Notes: generated by a model from the sequence alone, not told the origin. Positions 18,945 to 29,389 are shown, counted from the stretch's first letter. The stretch: 64,000 nt of DNA from Pseudomonas taiwanensis DSM 21245 (GCF_000425785.1 NZ_AUEC01000015.1:110760-174759); one strand, 5' to 3'. Numbers and translations are program-made.

Positions 18945-20417
18945 TTACTCCTTGTCCAGCTTGCCGACCAGCGACAGGGTGAAATCGGCCCCCATGTACT
19001 TGAAGTGCGGACGCACGTTCAGGCTCACGCGGTACCAGCCCGGCTCACCTTCCACGTCGCTGACGATGACCTGTGCCGCACGCAGCGGACGGCGGCCACG
19101 GACTTCGGCGCTGGGGTTCTCCTGGTCGGCCACGTACTGGCGGATCCACTTGTTCAGCTCCAGCTCCAGGTCGGTGCGCTCCTTCCAGGAGCCCAGTTGC
19201 TCGCGCTGCAGGACCTTGATGTAGTGGGCCAGTCGGTTGACGATCATCATGTACGGCAGCTGGGTGCCGAGCTTGTAGTTCAGTTCGGCCGTCTTGCCTT
19301 CGGCGCTGATGCCGAAGAACTTCGGTTTCTGTACCGAGTTGGCCGAGAAGAACGCTGCGTTGTCGCTACCTTTGCGCATGGTCAGGGCGATGAAGCCCTC
19401 TTCGGCCAGTTCGTACTCGCGGCGGTCGGAAACCAGCACTTCGGTCGGGATCTTGGTTTCGATCTCGCCCATGCTTTCGAAGTGGTGCAACGGCAGATCT
19501 TCCACCGCGCCTCCGCTCTGCGGACCGATGATGTTCGGGCACCAGCGGAACTTGGCAAAGCTGTCGGTCAGCTTGGTGCCGAAGGCGAAGGCAGTGTTGC
19601 CCCACAGGTAGTGTTCGTGGCTGTTGGCGACGGTTTCGCGGTAGACGAACGACTTGACCGGGTTCTCCTCCGGGTCGTACGGGTTGCGCAGCAGGAAGCG
19701 CGGCACGGTCAGGCCGATGTAGCGCGAGTCCTCCGACTGGCGGAAGCTCTGCCACTTGGCGAATTGCGGGCCTTCGAAGTGGTCTTTCAGGTCTTTGAGG
19801 TCCGGCAGGCCGGTGAAGCTTTCCAGGCCGAAGAACTTCGGGCCGGCCGCGGCGATGAACGGCGCGTGGGACATGCACGCTACGCTGGACACGTACTGCA
19901 TCAGCTTGACGTCCGGCGAGCTCGGCGACAGGAAGTAGTTGGCGATGACCGCGCCAACCGGCTGGCCACCGAACTGGCCGTACTCAGCGGTGTAGATGTG
20001 CTTGTACAGGCCGGCCTGCATCACTTCGGGCGAGTCCTCGAAGTCGTCCAGCAGGTCTTGCTTGGAAACGTTGAGGATTTCGATCTTGATGTTTTCGCGG
20101 AAGTTGGTGCGGTCGACCAGCAACTGCAGGCCACGCCACGCCGACTCCATGGCCTGGAAATCGGCATGGTGGAGGATCTCGTCCATCTGACGGCTGAGCT
20201 TGGCATCGATCTCGGCGATCATGCGGTCGACCAGCGCCTTCTTGACCGGCTCGCCGTCGTTCTGCGGCTTGAGCAACTCTTCGATGAAGGCCGACACACC
20301 GCGCTTGGCGATGTCGTAGGCTTCGTCGTCGGGGGTCAGACGGGTTTCGGCGATGATGCTGTCGAGAATGCTGAATTCGCTGTTCTCGGCGCTCTGTTGT
20401 TGTGCGGCGGTGCTCAT
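18945..20417 (-). CDS. tssC: T6SS contractile sheath large subunit TssC (VipB)
   Basis: The 490-residue protein is the large sheath subunit. Diagnostic stretches include AWRGLQLLVDRTNFRENIKIE, GAVIANYFLSPSSPDVKLM and, near the C-terminus, RPLRAAQVIVSDVEGEPGWY followed by a short beta-strand tail. With TssB it forms the contractile tube around Hcp. The length is normal and the N-terminus intact. Confidence 0.97.
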   Translation of the reverse strand: MSTAAQQQSAENSEFSILDSIIAETRLTPDDEAYDIAKRGVSAFIEELLKPQNDGEPVKKALVDRMIAEIDAKLSRQMDEILHHADFQAMESAWRGLQLLVDRTNFRENIKIEILNVSKQDLLDDFEDSPEVMQAGLYKHIYTAEYGQFGGQPVGAVIANYFLSPSSPDVKLMQYVSSVACMSHAPFIAAAGPKFFGLESFTGLPDLKDLKDHFEGPQFAKWQSFRQSEDSRYIGLTVPRFLLRNPYDPEENPVKSFVYRETVANSHEHYLWGNTAFAFGTKLTDSFAKFRWCPNIIGPQSGGAVEDLPLHHFESMGEIETKIPTEVLVSDRREYELAEEGFIALTMRKGSDNAAFFSANSVQKPKFFGISAEGKTAELNYKLGTQLPYMMIVNRLAHYIKVLQREQLGSWKERTDLELELNKWIRQYVADQENPSAEVRGRRPLRAAQVIVSDVEGEPGWYRVSLNVRPHFKYMGADFTLSLVGKLDKE

Positions 20418-20444
20418 GACAAATAGCTTCCTTGACTAGTGGGT

Positions 20445-20945
20445 TCAGGCGTCCGGCGTTGCATTGATGCCCAGCTCACCGAGCACGCGCTCACGCGAGG
20501 CATCATCGGCCAGCACGCCTTCGATAGCCTTGCGGAACGCTGGAGCGTTACCCAGCGGGCCTTTCAGCGCGACCAGGGCCTCACGCAGCTCCATCAGCTT
20601 CTTCAACTCAGGCACCTGCTCGACCAGGCTGGCCGGGTTGAAGTCCTTCATCGAATTGATGCGCAGGCTGACGGCAAGCTCGTCGCTTTCGGCGCCTTCC
20701 TGCAGGCGATTGGGCACGGCCAGGGTCATGCTCAGTTCCTGCTTGGCCAGCACTTCGTCGAAGTTCATCTTGTCGATGCTGATCGGTTTGCGGTCTTCGA
20801 TCTTGCGATCATCGGCACGCAGCGTGTAGTCACCGATCGCCAGCAGTTTCAGCGGCAGTTCGATCTCTTCCTGAGCGCCGCCAGTGGCGGGTTTGAAGGT
20901 GACGTTGATACGTTCCTTGGGGGCTACCGAGCCTTCTTTGGCCAT
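20445..20945 (-). CDS. tssB: T6SS contractile sheath small subunit TssB (VipA)
   Basis: The 166-residue protein matches TssB: N-terminal SVAPKERINVTFKPATG, then ELPLKLLAIGDYTLRAD and FDEVLAKQELSMTLAVPN. It pairs with TssC in the sheath. A strong GGAGAA Shine-Dalgarno lies just upstream of the start. Position and length are as expected. Confidence 0.96.
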   Translation of the reverse strand: MAKEGSVAPKERINVTFKPATGGAQEEIELPLKLLAIGDYTLRADDRKIEDRKPISIDKMNFDEVLAKQELSMTLAVPNRLQEGAESDELAVSLRINSMKDFNPASLVEQVPELKKLMELREALVALKGPLGNAPAFRKAIEGVLADDASRERVLGELGINATPDA

Positions 20946-20978
20946 TGGTTTTCTCCTTGAGGGTTATGGCCCTTGGGC

Positions 20979-22535
20979 CTATTCGAGTACGACTTCGAGA
21001 TCGAGGTGGCACAGACGGCGATAGATCTCGTCCTTGCGCTCGCGAACCACATGGTTCTGCGGCAACAATTCACAGCAGGTGTGCAACAGATGCAGCACCT
21101 GCAGCGACAGGTCTGGCTCCCAGGCATCCAGGCCGGATTGGCACAGCTGCAGATCGAGGGCTTCCAGTTGGGTCTTGGCCAGCTCGTACTTTTTTGCCGT
21201 GAAGCACAGCCGGGCTTGGCTGAGTTGCCAGAAGAAACGCTCTCGCCCGCCGTGGCACCCTTGCATCTGCTGCTTGAGCTGCTGCACCGCCTTCTTCAGG
21301 CCATCCTTGCGCAGTACCGGGATCGCCGCTTCCAGGGCCTCTTCCCAGGGCGCCTGGCGCTCGCTGGATTCGACCACTGGCTGAGCGACGACTGCCTGCA
21401 GGTGGGGCGAGACCTGGGAGGCAATCCAGGCGCGGGTCTCGGGGTCGGCGAACGGTGTGCCATCGTGAAACTTGAGCTCGATCAGCATGGGCAGGCGCTG
21501 CAGCAGCGAGGCGAAGTTCATTTCCACTTCACGCATGCCGGCCTCGACGTTCAGGGCCTGGCAGCACTCCCAGACCATGCGCTGTCCGTCGAACCAGAAC
21601 GGCGCCTTGGCCACGCTGTTCTCCAGTTCGACCAGCAGGTCGGCATAGGCGCCTTGCTCGAAGCGGTCGCGGTAGCTCTTGAGCTTGTCGGCCGGCACCC
21701 CCCGTAGCGCGGTGACATTCTCGGCGTTGCGTTCGGGAACGGCTTCGATGGGCAACCACAGCAGTGTGCGGTTAAGGCGCAGCGCGCGCAGGTCGGTGGC
21801 TTTCTGTCGCTGCCACCACACGCACAGCTGGCGCCCCTGCTCCTGCTGGGCACGCAGGGCCTTGCCGGCATCCTTTTCACTCTCCACCGGTTCGCCAGGA
21901 GTGAACAGCTGCGTGGCCGCCTGCTTGACCTGGTTGACGATCGCCCCGACACTCCCCGCTGGCGGCTCGTTGCTGGCCGAACGTTGCACCTGGTTCTTGA
22001 GCGAACGGCAAAGCGGCAGCAGCATCGGTGCATCGGTGCCCAGTTGCTGCGAGAGAAACGCCTCGAACCCAGCGAGGTGCTCGACCATCTGCTGGAACAG
22101 TGGCAGTTGCTCCTTGATCGCGATATCGCTGTCCAACGCCTGCTCCAGGCGCGGAACCAGCCAGCCGATCGCCGCCGAGCGCGTACGGGCCTTTTGCGGA
22201 TGAACTGTCTCCCAGTGCTGCTCGCACAACTGGCGCAGCATGCCCAGCCCTGCCAGCAGCCCCGCGTAGGACTCGCGCTGGTACAGCGCCCAGGTCAACC
22301 AGGCACCGACGCGCAGATCCTTGGACTGCTCTCGCAGCAGCGTTTCACCGCCTTCGAGAATCTTCAGCCAGTCGACCTGGCCGCTGGCATGTATTGACTG
22401 AGCCTTGCCAAGTTCAGCTTCCAAGGCTTCGAACTCGGAAGAAAAACGCACATCTTCGCCGACGAAAGATCCCGGCGCGATGGCATTACTGGCGAGCGCT
22501 GCAAAACGCGCAGTCAGTTTCGAGGAGTAGGACAT
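20979..22535 (-). CDS. tssA: T6SS protein TssA, first gene of the operon
   Basis: The 518-residue protein has the ImpA N-terminal domain (about residues 30-150, with the DWLKILEGGETLLREQSKDLRVGAWLTWAL region) and a C-terminal helical domain. TssA proteins prime and coordinate tail-tube and sheath polymerisation. It is the first gene of the minus-strand operon, so the main promoter should lie in the AT-rich stretch upstream (22536-22870). Confidence 0.93.
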   Translation of the reverse strand: MSYSSKLTARFAALASNAIAPGSFVGEDVRFSSEFEALEAELGKAQSIHASGQVDWLKILEGGETLLREQSKDLRVGAWLTWALYQRESYAGLLAGLGMLRQLCEQHWETVHPQKARTRSAAIGWLVPRLEQALDSDIAIKEQLPLFQQMVEHLAGFEAFLSQQLGTDAPMLLPLCRSLKNQVQRSASNEPPAGSVGAIVNQVKQAATQLFTPGEPVESEKDAGKALRAQQEQGRQLCVWWQRQKATDLRALRLNRTLLWLPIEAVPERNAENVTALRGVPADKLKSYRDRFEQGAYADLLVELENSVAKAPFWFDGQRMVWECCQALNVEAGMREVEMNFASLLQRLPMLIELKFHDGTPFADPETRAWIASQVSPHLQAVVAQPVVESSERQAPWEEALEAAIPVLRKDGLKKAVQQLKQQMQGCHGGRERFFWQLSQARLCFTAKKYELAKTQLEALDLQLCQSGLDAWEPDLSLQVLHLLHTCCELLPQNHVVRERKDEIYRRLCHLDLEVVLE

Positions 22536-22868
22536 CCATATCTCACATTGTGAACTTTCGCGCGCACAATACTTGGCGAAACCACTTGTTCAGTGGACAC
22601 GAAGTTCAAACTATCGAAGCTCACACCCTAGTGAGCAGCCAGGAAAACGGGCACCAAAGCCAAGGACTCAAACGGTCTCGAAAGCCGCGAAAAGCCTTGG
22701 AAACTTCACCACCCTACTCCAGTTCAGCAGATCAACTCGAAAGACTATACAAACCCTAACCACTTCCTAAAATAGCCGCATGGGAAATTCAGATTCGTCT
22801 TACGGAAATATCCGATACTGAATTAACTCGTAACAACCCCCGTTGATCCATCCATTAAATTATTAAAT
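22536..22868. other. Non-coding, relatively AT-rich upstream region of the T6SS operon
   Basis: No supported ORF lies here. The stretch should contain the promoter for tssA on the minus strand. I searched both orientations for the sigma-54 GG-N10-GC core and found none in the right place. An inverted repeat at the right end (22854-22873) is listed separately. Confidence 0.5.
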
Positions 22869-22873
22869 TTAAT
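22854..22873. repeat. Perfect 8-4-8 AT-only inverted repeat
   Basis: ATTAAATT, 4 nt, then AATTTAAT form a perfect dyad at the start of the T6SS upstream region and the end of a small ORF. It may be an operator or a weak terminator hairpin. The sequence shows only the symmetry. Confidence 0.5.
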
Positions 22874-23138
22874 GACTACGACCGGGCAATGGCGTGGGAA
22901 AGACGCAAACGTTTGAGCGCAAGACAAGAATGCTCGCCAAGGGGGGCTGGATGGAGTGCTCGGGAAGGTAGTGCGCAGAGGTAGCAACAGCGAGAACATC
23001 GATGGCGTTGGCTTGCAGTGGCGCGGCCTTAAGCACAGGCGACGACACCGCCGCGCCATGGCCCGGAAGACGGCCATCCAGGCGACCCAGTGGCCGCTCC
23101 AACTCAGTACTGCCAACGACGGAATGATCCGGTGTCAT
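22869..23138 (-). CDS. Small hypothetical protein with a strong ribosome binding site
   Basis: The ORF encodes 89 residues starting MTPDHSVVGSTELERPLGRL. It has an AAGGAG Shine-Dalgarno 6 nt from the ATG, the best evidence that it is real. No domain or signal peptide is recognised. The second half contains a moderately hydrophobic stretch, and an alternative overlapping frame is also open, so the 3' half could be shifted or degenerate. It lies between the PAAR gene and tssA on the same strand and could be an upstream member of that transcription unit. Confidence 0.4.
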   Translation of the reverse strand: MTPDHSVVGSTELERPLGRLDGRLPGHGAAVSSPVLKAAPLQANAIDVLAVATSAHYLPEHSIQPPLASILVLRSNVCVFPTPLPGRSH

Positions 23139-23369
23139 GTATCGCTCCTTGAAGTCACTTTCGCACATCCCAGTGCACCGTGGCGCGCAAGCTACCAGCT
23201 CTTCCGGCTAAAGCCAACTTTTTTTGGCGTCAATTAGCCACCATCGGACAGGGGGCGTTCGAACATTTGACGCACAGCGCCAGCCGGCCCCCAAGCGAGT
23301 AGCCGAGGGGCCTTGCGAACTGGGCTGAGGTTAGAGGTCAGGAGCGGACCGTAAAGTCACACCGAAAGA

Positions 23370-23633
23370 TCAGCTTGCGACTACGCTCTTCGGCCCGCTG
23401 GCAATGAGCGCCGCGCCGCAGGCGGTCTTGTGTCCGTCGAGCGCGACAGGGATGCCATCGACGCTGTAGGTAGCACTGCCTTCGACGATGGGGAACACCC
23501 CCTTGCACAGCGGGCAACTGACCATGTGCCCGACGCCGGCGATGGGTTTGCCGTTGACGTTGGTGTTGCCGAACGAGCCAAGCACTTTGCCGCCGTGGGT
23601 AGTGGAATCGCCGAGGCGGATGATGTCTTTCAT
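23370..23633 (-). CDS. PAAR-domain protein (T6SS spike tip)
   Basis: The 87-residue product is almost only a PAAR domain: RLGDSTTHGGKVLGSF, then GHMVSCPLCKG, and finally VALDGHKTACGAALIAS. The Cys/His pattern that binds the tip metal is present. There is no C-terminal toxin extension, so it would sharpen a VgrG spike and could carry cargo only non-covalently. The start at 23633 is supported by a GGAG site 8 nt upstream. It is separated from tssA by about 830 nt. Confidence 0.9.
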   Translation of the reverse strand: MKDIIRLGDSTTHGGKVLGSFGNTNVNGKPIAGVGHMVSCPLCKGVFPIVEGSATYSVDGIPVALDGHKTACGAALIASGPKSVVAS

Positions 23634-23764
23634 GGTACGAACTCCTGTCATAAGGGGGGGCATCGATGCCAACAGCTGAAGCCTACCACAGCGAAACGGA
23701 GCCTACGTCCGGTCACCGCAGTAGGCATACCAGCCGATGAGCGGCCAACGCCCCAGCGCTCCCC

Positions 23765-25975
23765 TTACGCGGGCCTCATCACCAACACCCCCAACGGCGG
23801 CAAATTCAGCGACAGCGACACCGGTTGCCCATGACTGGCCACCGCCTCACAGTCCACTGCGCCCAGGTTACCCACATTCGACCCGGCATACAGCTCGGCA
23901 TCGCTGTTGAGCAGCTCTTGCCAGCGTTCACCGAACGGCACACCAATCCTGTAGCCCTCACGCGGCACCGGGGTGAAGTTAGCCACTACCAGCAGCGGAT
24001 CACCTTGGCTGCTCCAGCGCAGCCAGGCATACACGCTGTTGTGCGCATCATCGCCGATCAACCACTGGAAGCCCTGCGGCTGGCAGTCCTGCTCATGCAA
24101 TTGCGGCAGGTTGCGGTACAGCCGGTTAAGGTCACTCACCAGGCGCTGCACACCCTGGTGCTCGGGGTACTGCAGCAGGTACCAGTCCAACTCGTCGTCG
24201 TGATTCCATTCGCGCCATTGGCCGAACTCGCAGCCCATGAACAGCAACTTCTTGCCGGGGTGGGTCCACATGAAGGTGAGGTAGGCGCGCAGGTTGGCGA
24301 ATTTCTGCCAGCGATCGCCGGGCATCTTGTCGATCAGCGAATGCTTGCCATGCACCACTTCATCGTGGGAAATCGGCAGGATGAAATGCTCGGAATAGGC
24401 ATAGATCAGCCCGAAACTCATCTCGTTGTGGTGGTACGTGCGGTGGATCGGGTCGTTCTGGATGTAATGCAGCGTGTCGTGCATCCAGCCCATGTTCCAC
24501 TTGTAAGCAAAGCCCAGGCCGCCTTGCTGGATCGGCTGGCTGACGCCGGGCCAGGCAGTGGATTCCTCGGCGATGATCAGCGCACCGGGCGCTTCATGGG
24601 CGGCAACGCCGTTGAGGTGGCGGATGAAGTCGATGGCTTCGAGGTTCTCGCGCCCACCATGGCGGTTGGGCACCCACTCACCCGACTTGCGCGAGTAGTC
24701 GCGGTACAGCATCGAAGCCACCGCATCGACCCGCAGGCCGTCGATGTGGAAGTGTTTGAGCCAGTGCAGCGCCGAGGCCATCATGAAGCCGCGTACTTCG
24801 TTGCGACCAAGGTTATAGATAAGGGTGTTCCAGTCCTGGTGGAAGCCTTCCAGGGGATTGTCGTACTCGTAAAGTGCCGTGCCGTCGAAGCGGGCCAGGC
24901 CGTGTTCATCGGTGGGGAAATGCGCAGGCACCCAGTCGAGTATCACGCCAATGCCACCCTGGTGGCAGGCATCGACGAATGCCGCGAAATCTTCGGCGCT
25001 GCCGTAACGCGAGGTGGGCGCGAACAGCGAAAGCGGCTGGTAGCCCCATGAGCCACCGAACGGGTGCTCCATGATCGGCATCAGCTCGATATGGGTGAAG
25101 CCAAGTTCCTGTACATAGGGCACCAGCCGCTCGGCCAGTTCGCGCCAGTTGTAATAGCGCGCGATTTCACCGGCATCGTCCAACTCGCAGCGCCAGGAGC
25201 CTGCGTGCAGCTCGTAGATCGACAGCGGCGCACTGTAGGCGTGACGCTGGGCACGGTGTGCCATCCAGTCGTGATCCTGCCATGGGTGACTGAGCGCATC
25301 AGCGACCTTGGAGGCGGTACTGGGCGGCAGTTCGGTGGCGCGGGCCAGTGGGTCGGCCTTCAGTGGCAGCACCCCTTCCTTGCCCAATACCTCGAACTTG
25401 TATGTCTCGCCAACACCGATGCGGGGCACGAACAATTCCCAGACACCCGTACTGTGGCGCAGGCGCATGGGATGGCGGCGACCGTCCCAGTTGTTGAAGT
25501 CGCCCACGACCGACACACGACGGGCGTTCGGCGCCCACACCGAGAAGCAGACGCCAGCGACACCATCGACCTGCGTCGGCTGGGCACCGAAGCGGCCGGA
25601 CAGATCCCGGTGGTTGCCCTCGGCAAACAGGTACAAGTCCATGTCGCCCAGTTGCGGACCGAAACTGTAGGGATCCTCGGTCACCTGCTCGCCGCCTGCC
25701 CAACCAATTTGCAGCAAATAGGGTTGTGCCTCATCCAAGTGCGCGGTGAACAACCCAGGCAAGCTACCCTGCACCATATCGGCGAGCACTTGCCCATCAT
25801 GGCGGGCCAGCACGCGTGCATTCAACGCATTGGGCAGGAAGGCGCGGACGAACGAGCCCCCCGTTCCATCGCCATGGGGGCCGAGCACTGCAAAGGGATC
25901 GGCGTGCTCGGCGCGGGCCAGGGCATCCAGGTCCCGTTGCCGAAGTCCGCCGTTTTCACGCGTGGTTGCATTCAT
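23765..25975 (-). CDS. glgB: 1,4-alpha-glucan branching enzyme
   Basis: The 736-residue GH13 branching enzyme has two N-terminal CBM48-type beta domains (about 20-110 and 130-225), the catalytic barrel and a C-terminal beta domain. The predicted nucleophile is D417 (in [12 protein letters not shown]), the acid/base E470 (LIIAEEST) and the third carboxylate D538 ([12 protein letters not shown]). It introduces alpha-1,6 branches into the glucan made by GlgE. Its start codon directly follows the treS stop codon, so it is the last gene of the glgE-treS-glgB group. Confidence 0.96.
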   Translation of the reverse strand: MNATTRENGGLRQRDLDALARAEHADPFAVLGPHGDGTGGSFVRAFLPNALNARVLARHDGQVLADMVQGSLPGLFTAHLDEAQPYLLQIGWAGGEQVTEDPYSFGPQLGDMDLYLFAEGNHRDLSGRFGAQPTQVDGVAGVCFSVWAPNARRVSVVGDFNNWDGRRHPMRLRHSTGVWELFVPRIGVGETYKFEVLGKEGVLPLKADPLARATELPPSTASKVADALSHPWQDHDWMAHRAQRHAYSAPLSIYELHAGSWRCELDDAGEIARYYNWRELAERLVPYVQELGFTHIELMPIMEHPFGGSWGYQPLSLFAPTSRYGSAEDFAAFVDACHQGGIGVILDWVPAHFPTDEHGLARFDGTALYEYDNPLEGFHQDWNTLIYNLGRNEVRGFMMASALHWLKHFHIDGLRVDAVASMLYRDYSRKSGEWVPNRHGGRENLEAIDFIRHLNGVAAHEAPGALIIAEESTAWPGVSQPIQQGGLGFAYKWNMGWMHDTLHYIQNDPIHRTYHHNEMSFGLIYAYSEHFILPISHDEVVHGKHSLIDKMPGDRWQKFANLRAYLTFMWTHPGKKLLFMGCEFGQWREWNHDDELDWYLLQYPEHQGVQRLVSDLNRLYRNLPQLHEQDCQPQGFQWLIGDDAHNSVYAWLRWSSQGDPLLVVANFTPVPREGYRIGVPFGERWQELLNSDAELYAGSNVGNLGAVDCEAVASHGQPVSLSLNLPPLGVLVMRPA

Positions 25976-28900
25976 CTATGACTCTCCCCAGGTACTGATC
26001 AGTCCATGCAAGCCATGCAAAGGCACGGCCAGCCAGCTTGGACGGTTTTCGGCTTCGTATGTGATCTCGTAGGCGGCTTTTTCCAGGCAGAAGAGCTCCA
26101 AGGCGGCGCGCTCGCCCTCAGCCTGTTGCCAGGCGTGGGGCATTGCGGCGGTGGCCAGGCCATAGGCTTCGACGAAGGCGTGGCGCGACTGGTGCAGGTA
26201 CTGCCGTGCAACCCGCTGACGAGCCTGGCGCGCCGCGTCGGAGAGGTCTACCGCCGAGGCGCTGCGCAGGATCATGGCAGCAGCATAGTCGAAGGATCGC
26301 AACACGCCGGTTACATCCTTGTAGGGACTGTGCTTGGCGCGCCGCTCGTCCAAAGGACGGGCGGGTTCTCCTTCGAAATCAATCAAGTAGGCATCGCCCT
26401 GTACCACCAGCACCTGACCCAGGTGCAGGTCGCCGTGTACGCGCATCAGCAAGCCGCCCTGGGCCTGGCGCGCGAGGTTGTCGATGTGCTGGGCGAGACC
26501 GTCGCGTTGCTGCTGCAGGTCATCGACCAGCGCCTGGCTGTCGGCATCGAGGCTGTCGCGGTGTTGCGCCAGCAGGTCGAGGGCACGGGCAAGTTCGGCT
26601 GTGATCTGCTCGCTCCAACGCTTGCTGTCACGGGCATCGCTGGGCCGTGGCGTGAAGGCAGAATCGTCGCTGGGCCTGGCCAGCAGCAGGTGCATCTCGC
26701 CCAGCCGCTGGCCGAGCAAGGCCGCGAAACCGTTTAGTTCGGCCAGAGCGTCGGCGTGGGCATCGGGGGTGTTGCTCGAAGGCTCCATCTGGTCGCGGAT
26801 GGCCCGTTCGAGGGTGTTCTGGGTCCAGGCCCAGGCATCGCCCTGGTTGCTCAGGTAGCCCTGGGCGATCATCAACAGGTGCGGTGTGCCCTGCTCGTCC
26901 ACCCGGCTGACCCAGGCCAGCAACGGGGAGATGTTGGTGAACCCGGCAGCCGTGAGGTAGGCGCTCATTTCCAGTTCCGGGTGCACGCCTGCATTGACCC
27001 GACGAATCAGTTTGAGCACCACGCGGTCAGCGACCACCACCGAGCTGTTGGATTGCTCGGCGCCCAGGTAGCGTACCTGGCTTTCCTCAGACAGCCCGGC
27101 TGCCGCAAGCAAGTCGGTACGTTCGAAACGTAGCTCGCCCGCCGTGCAGGGCAGCCTCGTGCCTGCCTCACAGTTGCGCAGCACGGCGCGGATGAAGGGT
27201 TCGAGCACGAAGGCATCGGTGATCAGTCCCACCTGACGGCCCCGGCGTACGCGGGACAGCGCCAGTTGCTGGGGCAACGCGGTGGTGATCTGTTCTTCAG
27301 GCAACAGGCCGAACGGCAGTTGGTAACGCGTGACAGTATCTTCGCTGCGAACTTCGATCTCGCTCAGCAGCACCGGCGTGGTGGCCGTGGCCAAGCGCAC
27401 GCCATAGCTCAGTTGCACTTGGTCCAGTGGCCCTTCCTTGCCGGCGTACCAGCGGCGTTTGGGCAGGTACTGCGGCAGAATCGCGGTTTCCAGGGTGTCG
27501 CGGCAGGGCGCGTCGAGCAACTCCTCCATGCGCTTGCGCAACACCAGCGTAGTGAGCTCCGGCAGGCCTTCGGAGGGCTGGATGTGCCAGCTGGGCATGC
27601 GGTCGTGGGAGGTCAGCAAGAACCAGTAGAACGCATAGGGGGGCAAGGTGAGCAAGAACGGCAACTGGCCGATCGGCGGGAATGCGCTGCCGCCGAGCAT
27701 CTCCACCGGCACCATGTCGGCGTACGGCGACAACTCCAGTTCGGCCGCCTGCGCAGCCCGCGACACGTTGGCCACGCACAGGATCACTTCAGTGTTGCCG
27801 TTCGCGTCGGTGTATTCGCGAAGGTAGGCCAGGATCCGCCGGTTACTCGGCGTGAGCATCTTGAAGGTGCCACGACCAAAGGCCTTCTGTTGTTTGCGGA
27901 CGGCCAGCAGGCGGCGATTCCAATTGAGCAGCGAGTGCGGGTCGTGGGACTGGGCCTCGGCGTTGACGGTCTGGTAGCCGTACAGCGGGTCCATGATCGG
28001 CGGTAGCACCAGGCGTTGCGGGTCGGCCTTGGAGAAACCGCCATTGCGGTCCGGTGACCATTGCATGGGGGTGCGCACGCCGTCGCGATCGCCCAGGTAG
28101 ATGTTATCGCCCATGCCTAGCTCGTCGCCGTAATACAAGGTGGGTGTGCCGGGCATCGACAGCAGCAGGCTGGTGAGCAGTTCGATACGCCGACGGTCGC
28201 GCTGCAACAGCGGCGCCAGGCGCCGACGGATGCCGAGGTTGATGCGTGCGCGGCGGTCCTCGGCATAGTAGTTCCACAGGTAGTCGCGCTCGCGGTCGGT
28301 GACCATCTCCAGGGTCAGTTCATCGTGGTTGCGCAGGAAAATCGCCCATTGGCAGTTGGCCGGAATCTCCGGTGTCTGACGCAGGATATCGGTGATCGGA
28401 AAACGGTCCTCCATCGCCAGGGCCATGTACATGCGTGGCATCAACGGGAAGTGGAATGCCATGTGGCATTCGTCACCATCGCCTTCGCCGAAGTACGGGT
28501 GGGTGTCCTCCGGCCATTGGTTGGCCTCGGCCAGCAGCATGCGATCAGGGTAGTTGGCGTCGATCTCGGCGCGGATCGCCTTGAGTACCTGGTGGGTTTC
28601 GGGGAGGTTCTCGTTGTTGGTGCCATCGCGCTCGATCAGGTACGGAATGGCATCCAGACGTAGGCCATCGACGCCCATGTCCAACCAGAAACGCATGACG
28701 CCGATCACCGCCTTGAGCACCTGCGGGTTATCGAAGTTGAGGTCGGGCTGATGGGAGTAGAAGCGGTGCCAGAAATACTGGCCGGCCACCGGATCCCAGG
28801 TCCAGTTGGACTTTTCGGTGTCAAGGAAGATGATCCGCGTGCCGTCGTACTTCTGGTCGTCATCGGACCACACGTAGAAGTCCCGCGCCTTGCTGCCGCG

Positions 28901-29287
28901 CTTGGCATGGCGGGCTCGCTGGAACCAGGGGTGCTGGTCGGAGGTGTGGTTGATGACCAACTCGGTAATCACCCGCAACCCACGCTTGTGCGCCTCGGCA
29001 ATGAAGCGTTTGGCATCGGCCATGCTGCCGTAATCGGGATGCACGGCCTTGTACTCGGCGATGTCGTAACCGTCGTCGCGCCGGGGGGACGGGTAGAATG
29101 GCAGCAGCCAGAGGGTGTTGACGCCCAGCTCGGCAATGTAGTCGAGCTTGTTGATCAGGCCGGGAAAATCGCCGATGCCATCGTTGTTGGCGTCGAAGAA
29201 CGACTTGACGTGCAACTGGTAGATCACTGCGTCCTTGTACCACAGTGGGTCGTCGATGAAGGCAGCAGGGCGGGAACGCTTGGCCAT
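25976..29287 (-). CDS. treS: Trehalose synthase / maltokinase fusion protein
   Basis: The 1103-residue protein has two parts. Residues 1 to ~545 are a GH13 trehalose synthase (trehalose-maltose isomerase): nucleophile D212 in DGLRLDAIP, acid/base E254 in LLAEANQWPE and D322 in RNHDELTLEM. Residues ~565-1103 are a maltokinase (Pep2/Mak), beginning LPKRRWYAGKEG, with the phosphotransferase motif VHGDLHLGQVLV and LIDFEGEP near residue 965-985. The fusion would convert trehalose to maltose and phosphorylate it to maltose-1-phosphate, the donor for GlgE. Such fusions are common in pseudomonads. Confidence 0.96.
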   Translation of the reverse strand: MAKRSRPAAFIDDPLWYKDAVIYQLHVKSFFDANNDGIGDFPGLINKLDYIAELGVNTLWLLPFYPSPRRDDGYDIAEYKAVHPDYGSMADAKRFIAEAHKRGLRVITELVINHTSDQHPWFQRARHAKRGSKARDFYVWSDDDQKYDGTRIIFLDTEKSNWTWDPVAGQYFWHRFYSHQPDLNFDNPQVLKAVIGVMRFWLDMGVDGLRLDAIPYLIERDGTNNENLPETHQVLKAIRAEIDANYPDRMLLAEANQWPEDTHPYFGEGDGDECHMAFHFPLMPRMYMALAMEDRFPITDILRQTPEIPANCQWAIFLRNHDELTLEMVTDRERDYLWNYYAEDRRARINLGIRRRLAPLLQRDRRRIELLTSLLLSMPGTPTLYYGDELGMGDNIYLGDRDGVRTPMQWSPDRNGGFSKADPQRLVLPPIMDPLYGYQTVNAEAQSHDPHSLLNWNRRLLAVRKQQKAFGRGTFKMLTPSNRRILAYLREYTDANGNTEVILCVANVSRAAQAAELELSPYADMVPVEMLGGSAFPPIGQLPFLLTLPPYAFYWFLLTSHDRMPSWHIQPSEGLPELTTLVLRKRMEELLDAPCRDTLETAILPQYLPKRRWYAGKEGPLDQVQLSYGVRLATATTPVLLSEIEVRSEDTVTRYQLPFGLLPEEQITTALPQQLALSRVRRGRQVGLITDAFVLEPFIRAVLRNCEAGTRLPCTAGELRFERTDLLAAAGLSEESQVRYLGAEQSNSSVVVADRVVLKLIRRVNAGVHPELEMSAYLTAAGFTNISPLLAWVSRVDEQGTPHLLMIAQGYLSNQGDAWAWTQNTLERAIRDQMEPSSNTPDAHADALAELNGFAALLGQRLGEMHLLLARPSDDSAFTPRPSDARDSKRWSEQITAELARALDLLAQHRDSLDADSQALVDDLQQQRDGLAQHIDNLARQAQGGLLMRVHGDLHLGQVLVVQGDAYLIDFEGEPARPLDERRAKHSPYKDVTGVLRSFDYAAAMILRSASAVDLSDAARQARQRVARQYLHQSRHAFVEAYGLATAAMPHAWQQAEGERAALELFCLEKAAYEITYEAENRPSWLAVPLHGLHGLISTWGES

Positions 29288-29389
29288 GTGTGACTCCTTT
29301 CAAAGCTTTCTTGAACTTGCGCGATCTCCTGTGAGCCGCAGATCCCGGCGCAGTGTGCAACGGGCTCCATAGCACCGGATTGGCCCGAG

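Noticed and set aside
18852..20426. Open frame of 524 codons antisense to tssC and tssE
   Set aside because: Same reason: mirror frame of conserved genes with no recognisable protein.
22536..22870. Sigma-54 promoter for the T6SS operon
   Set aside because: The internal sigma-54 activator suggested one, but no GG-N10-GC core in the right orientation was found in this stretch.
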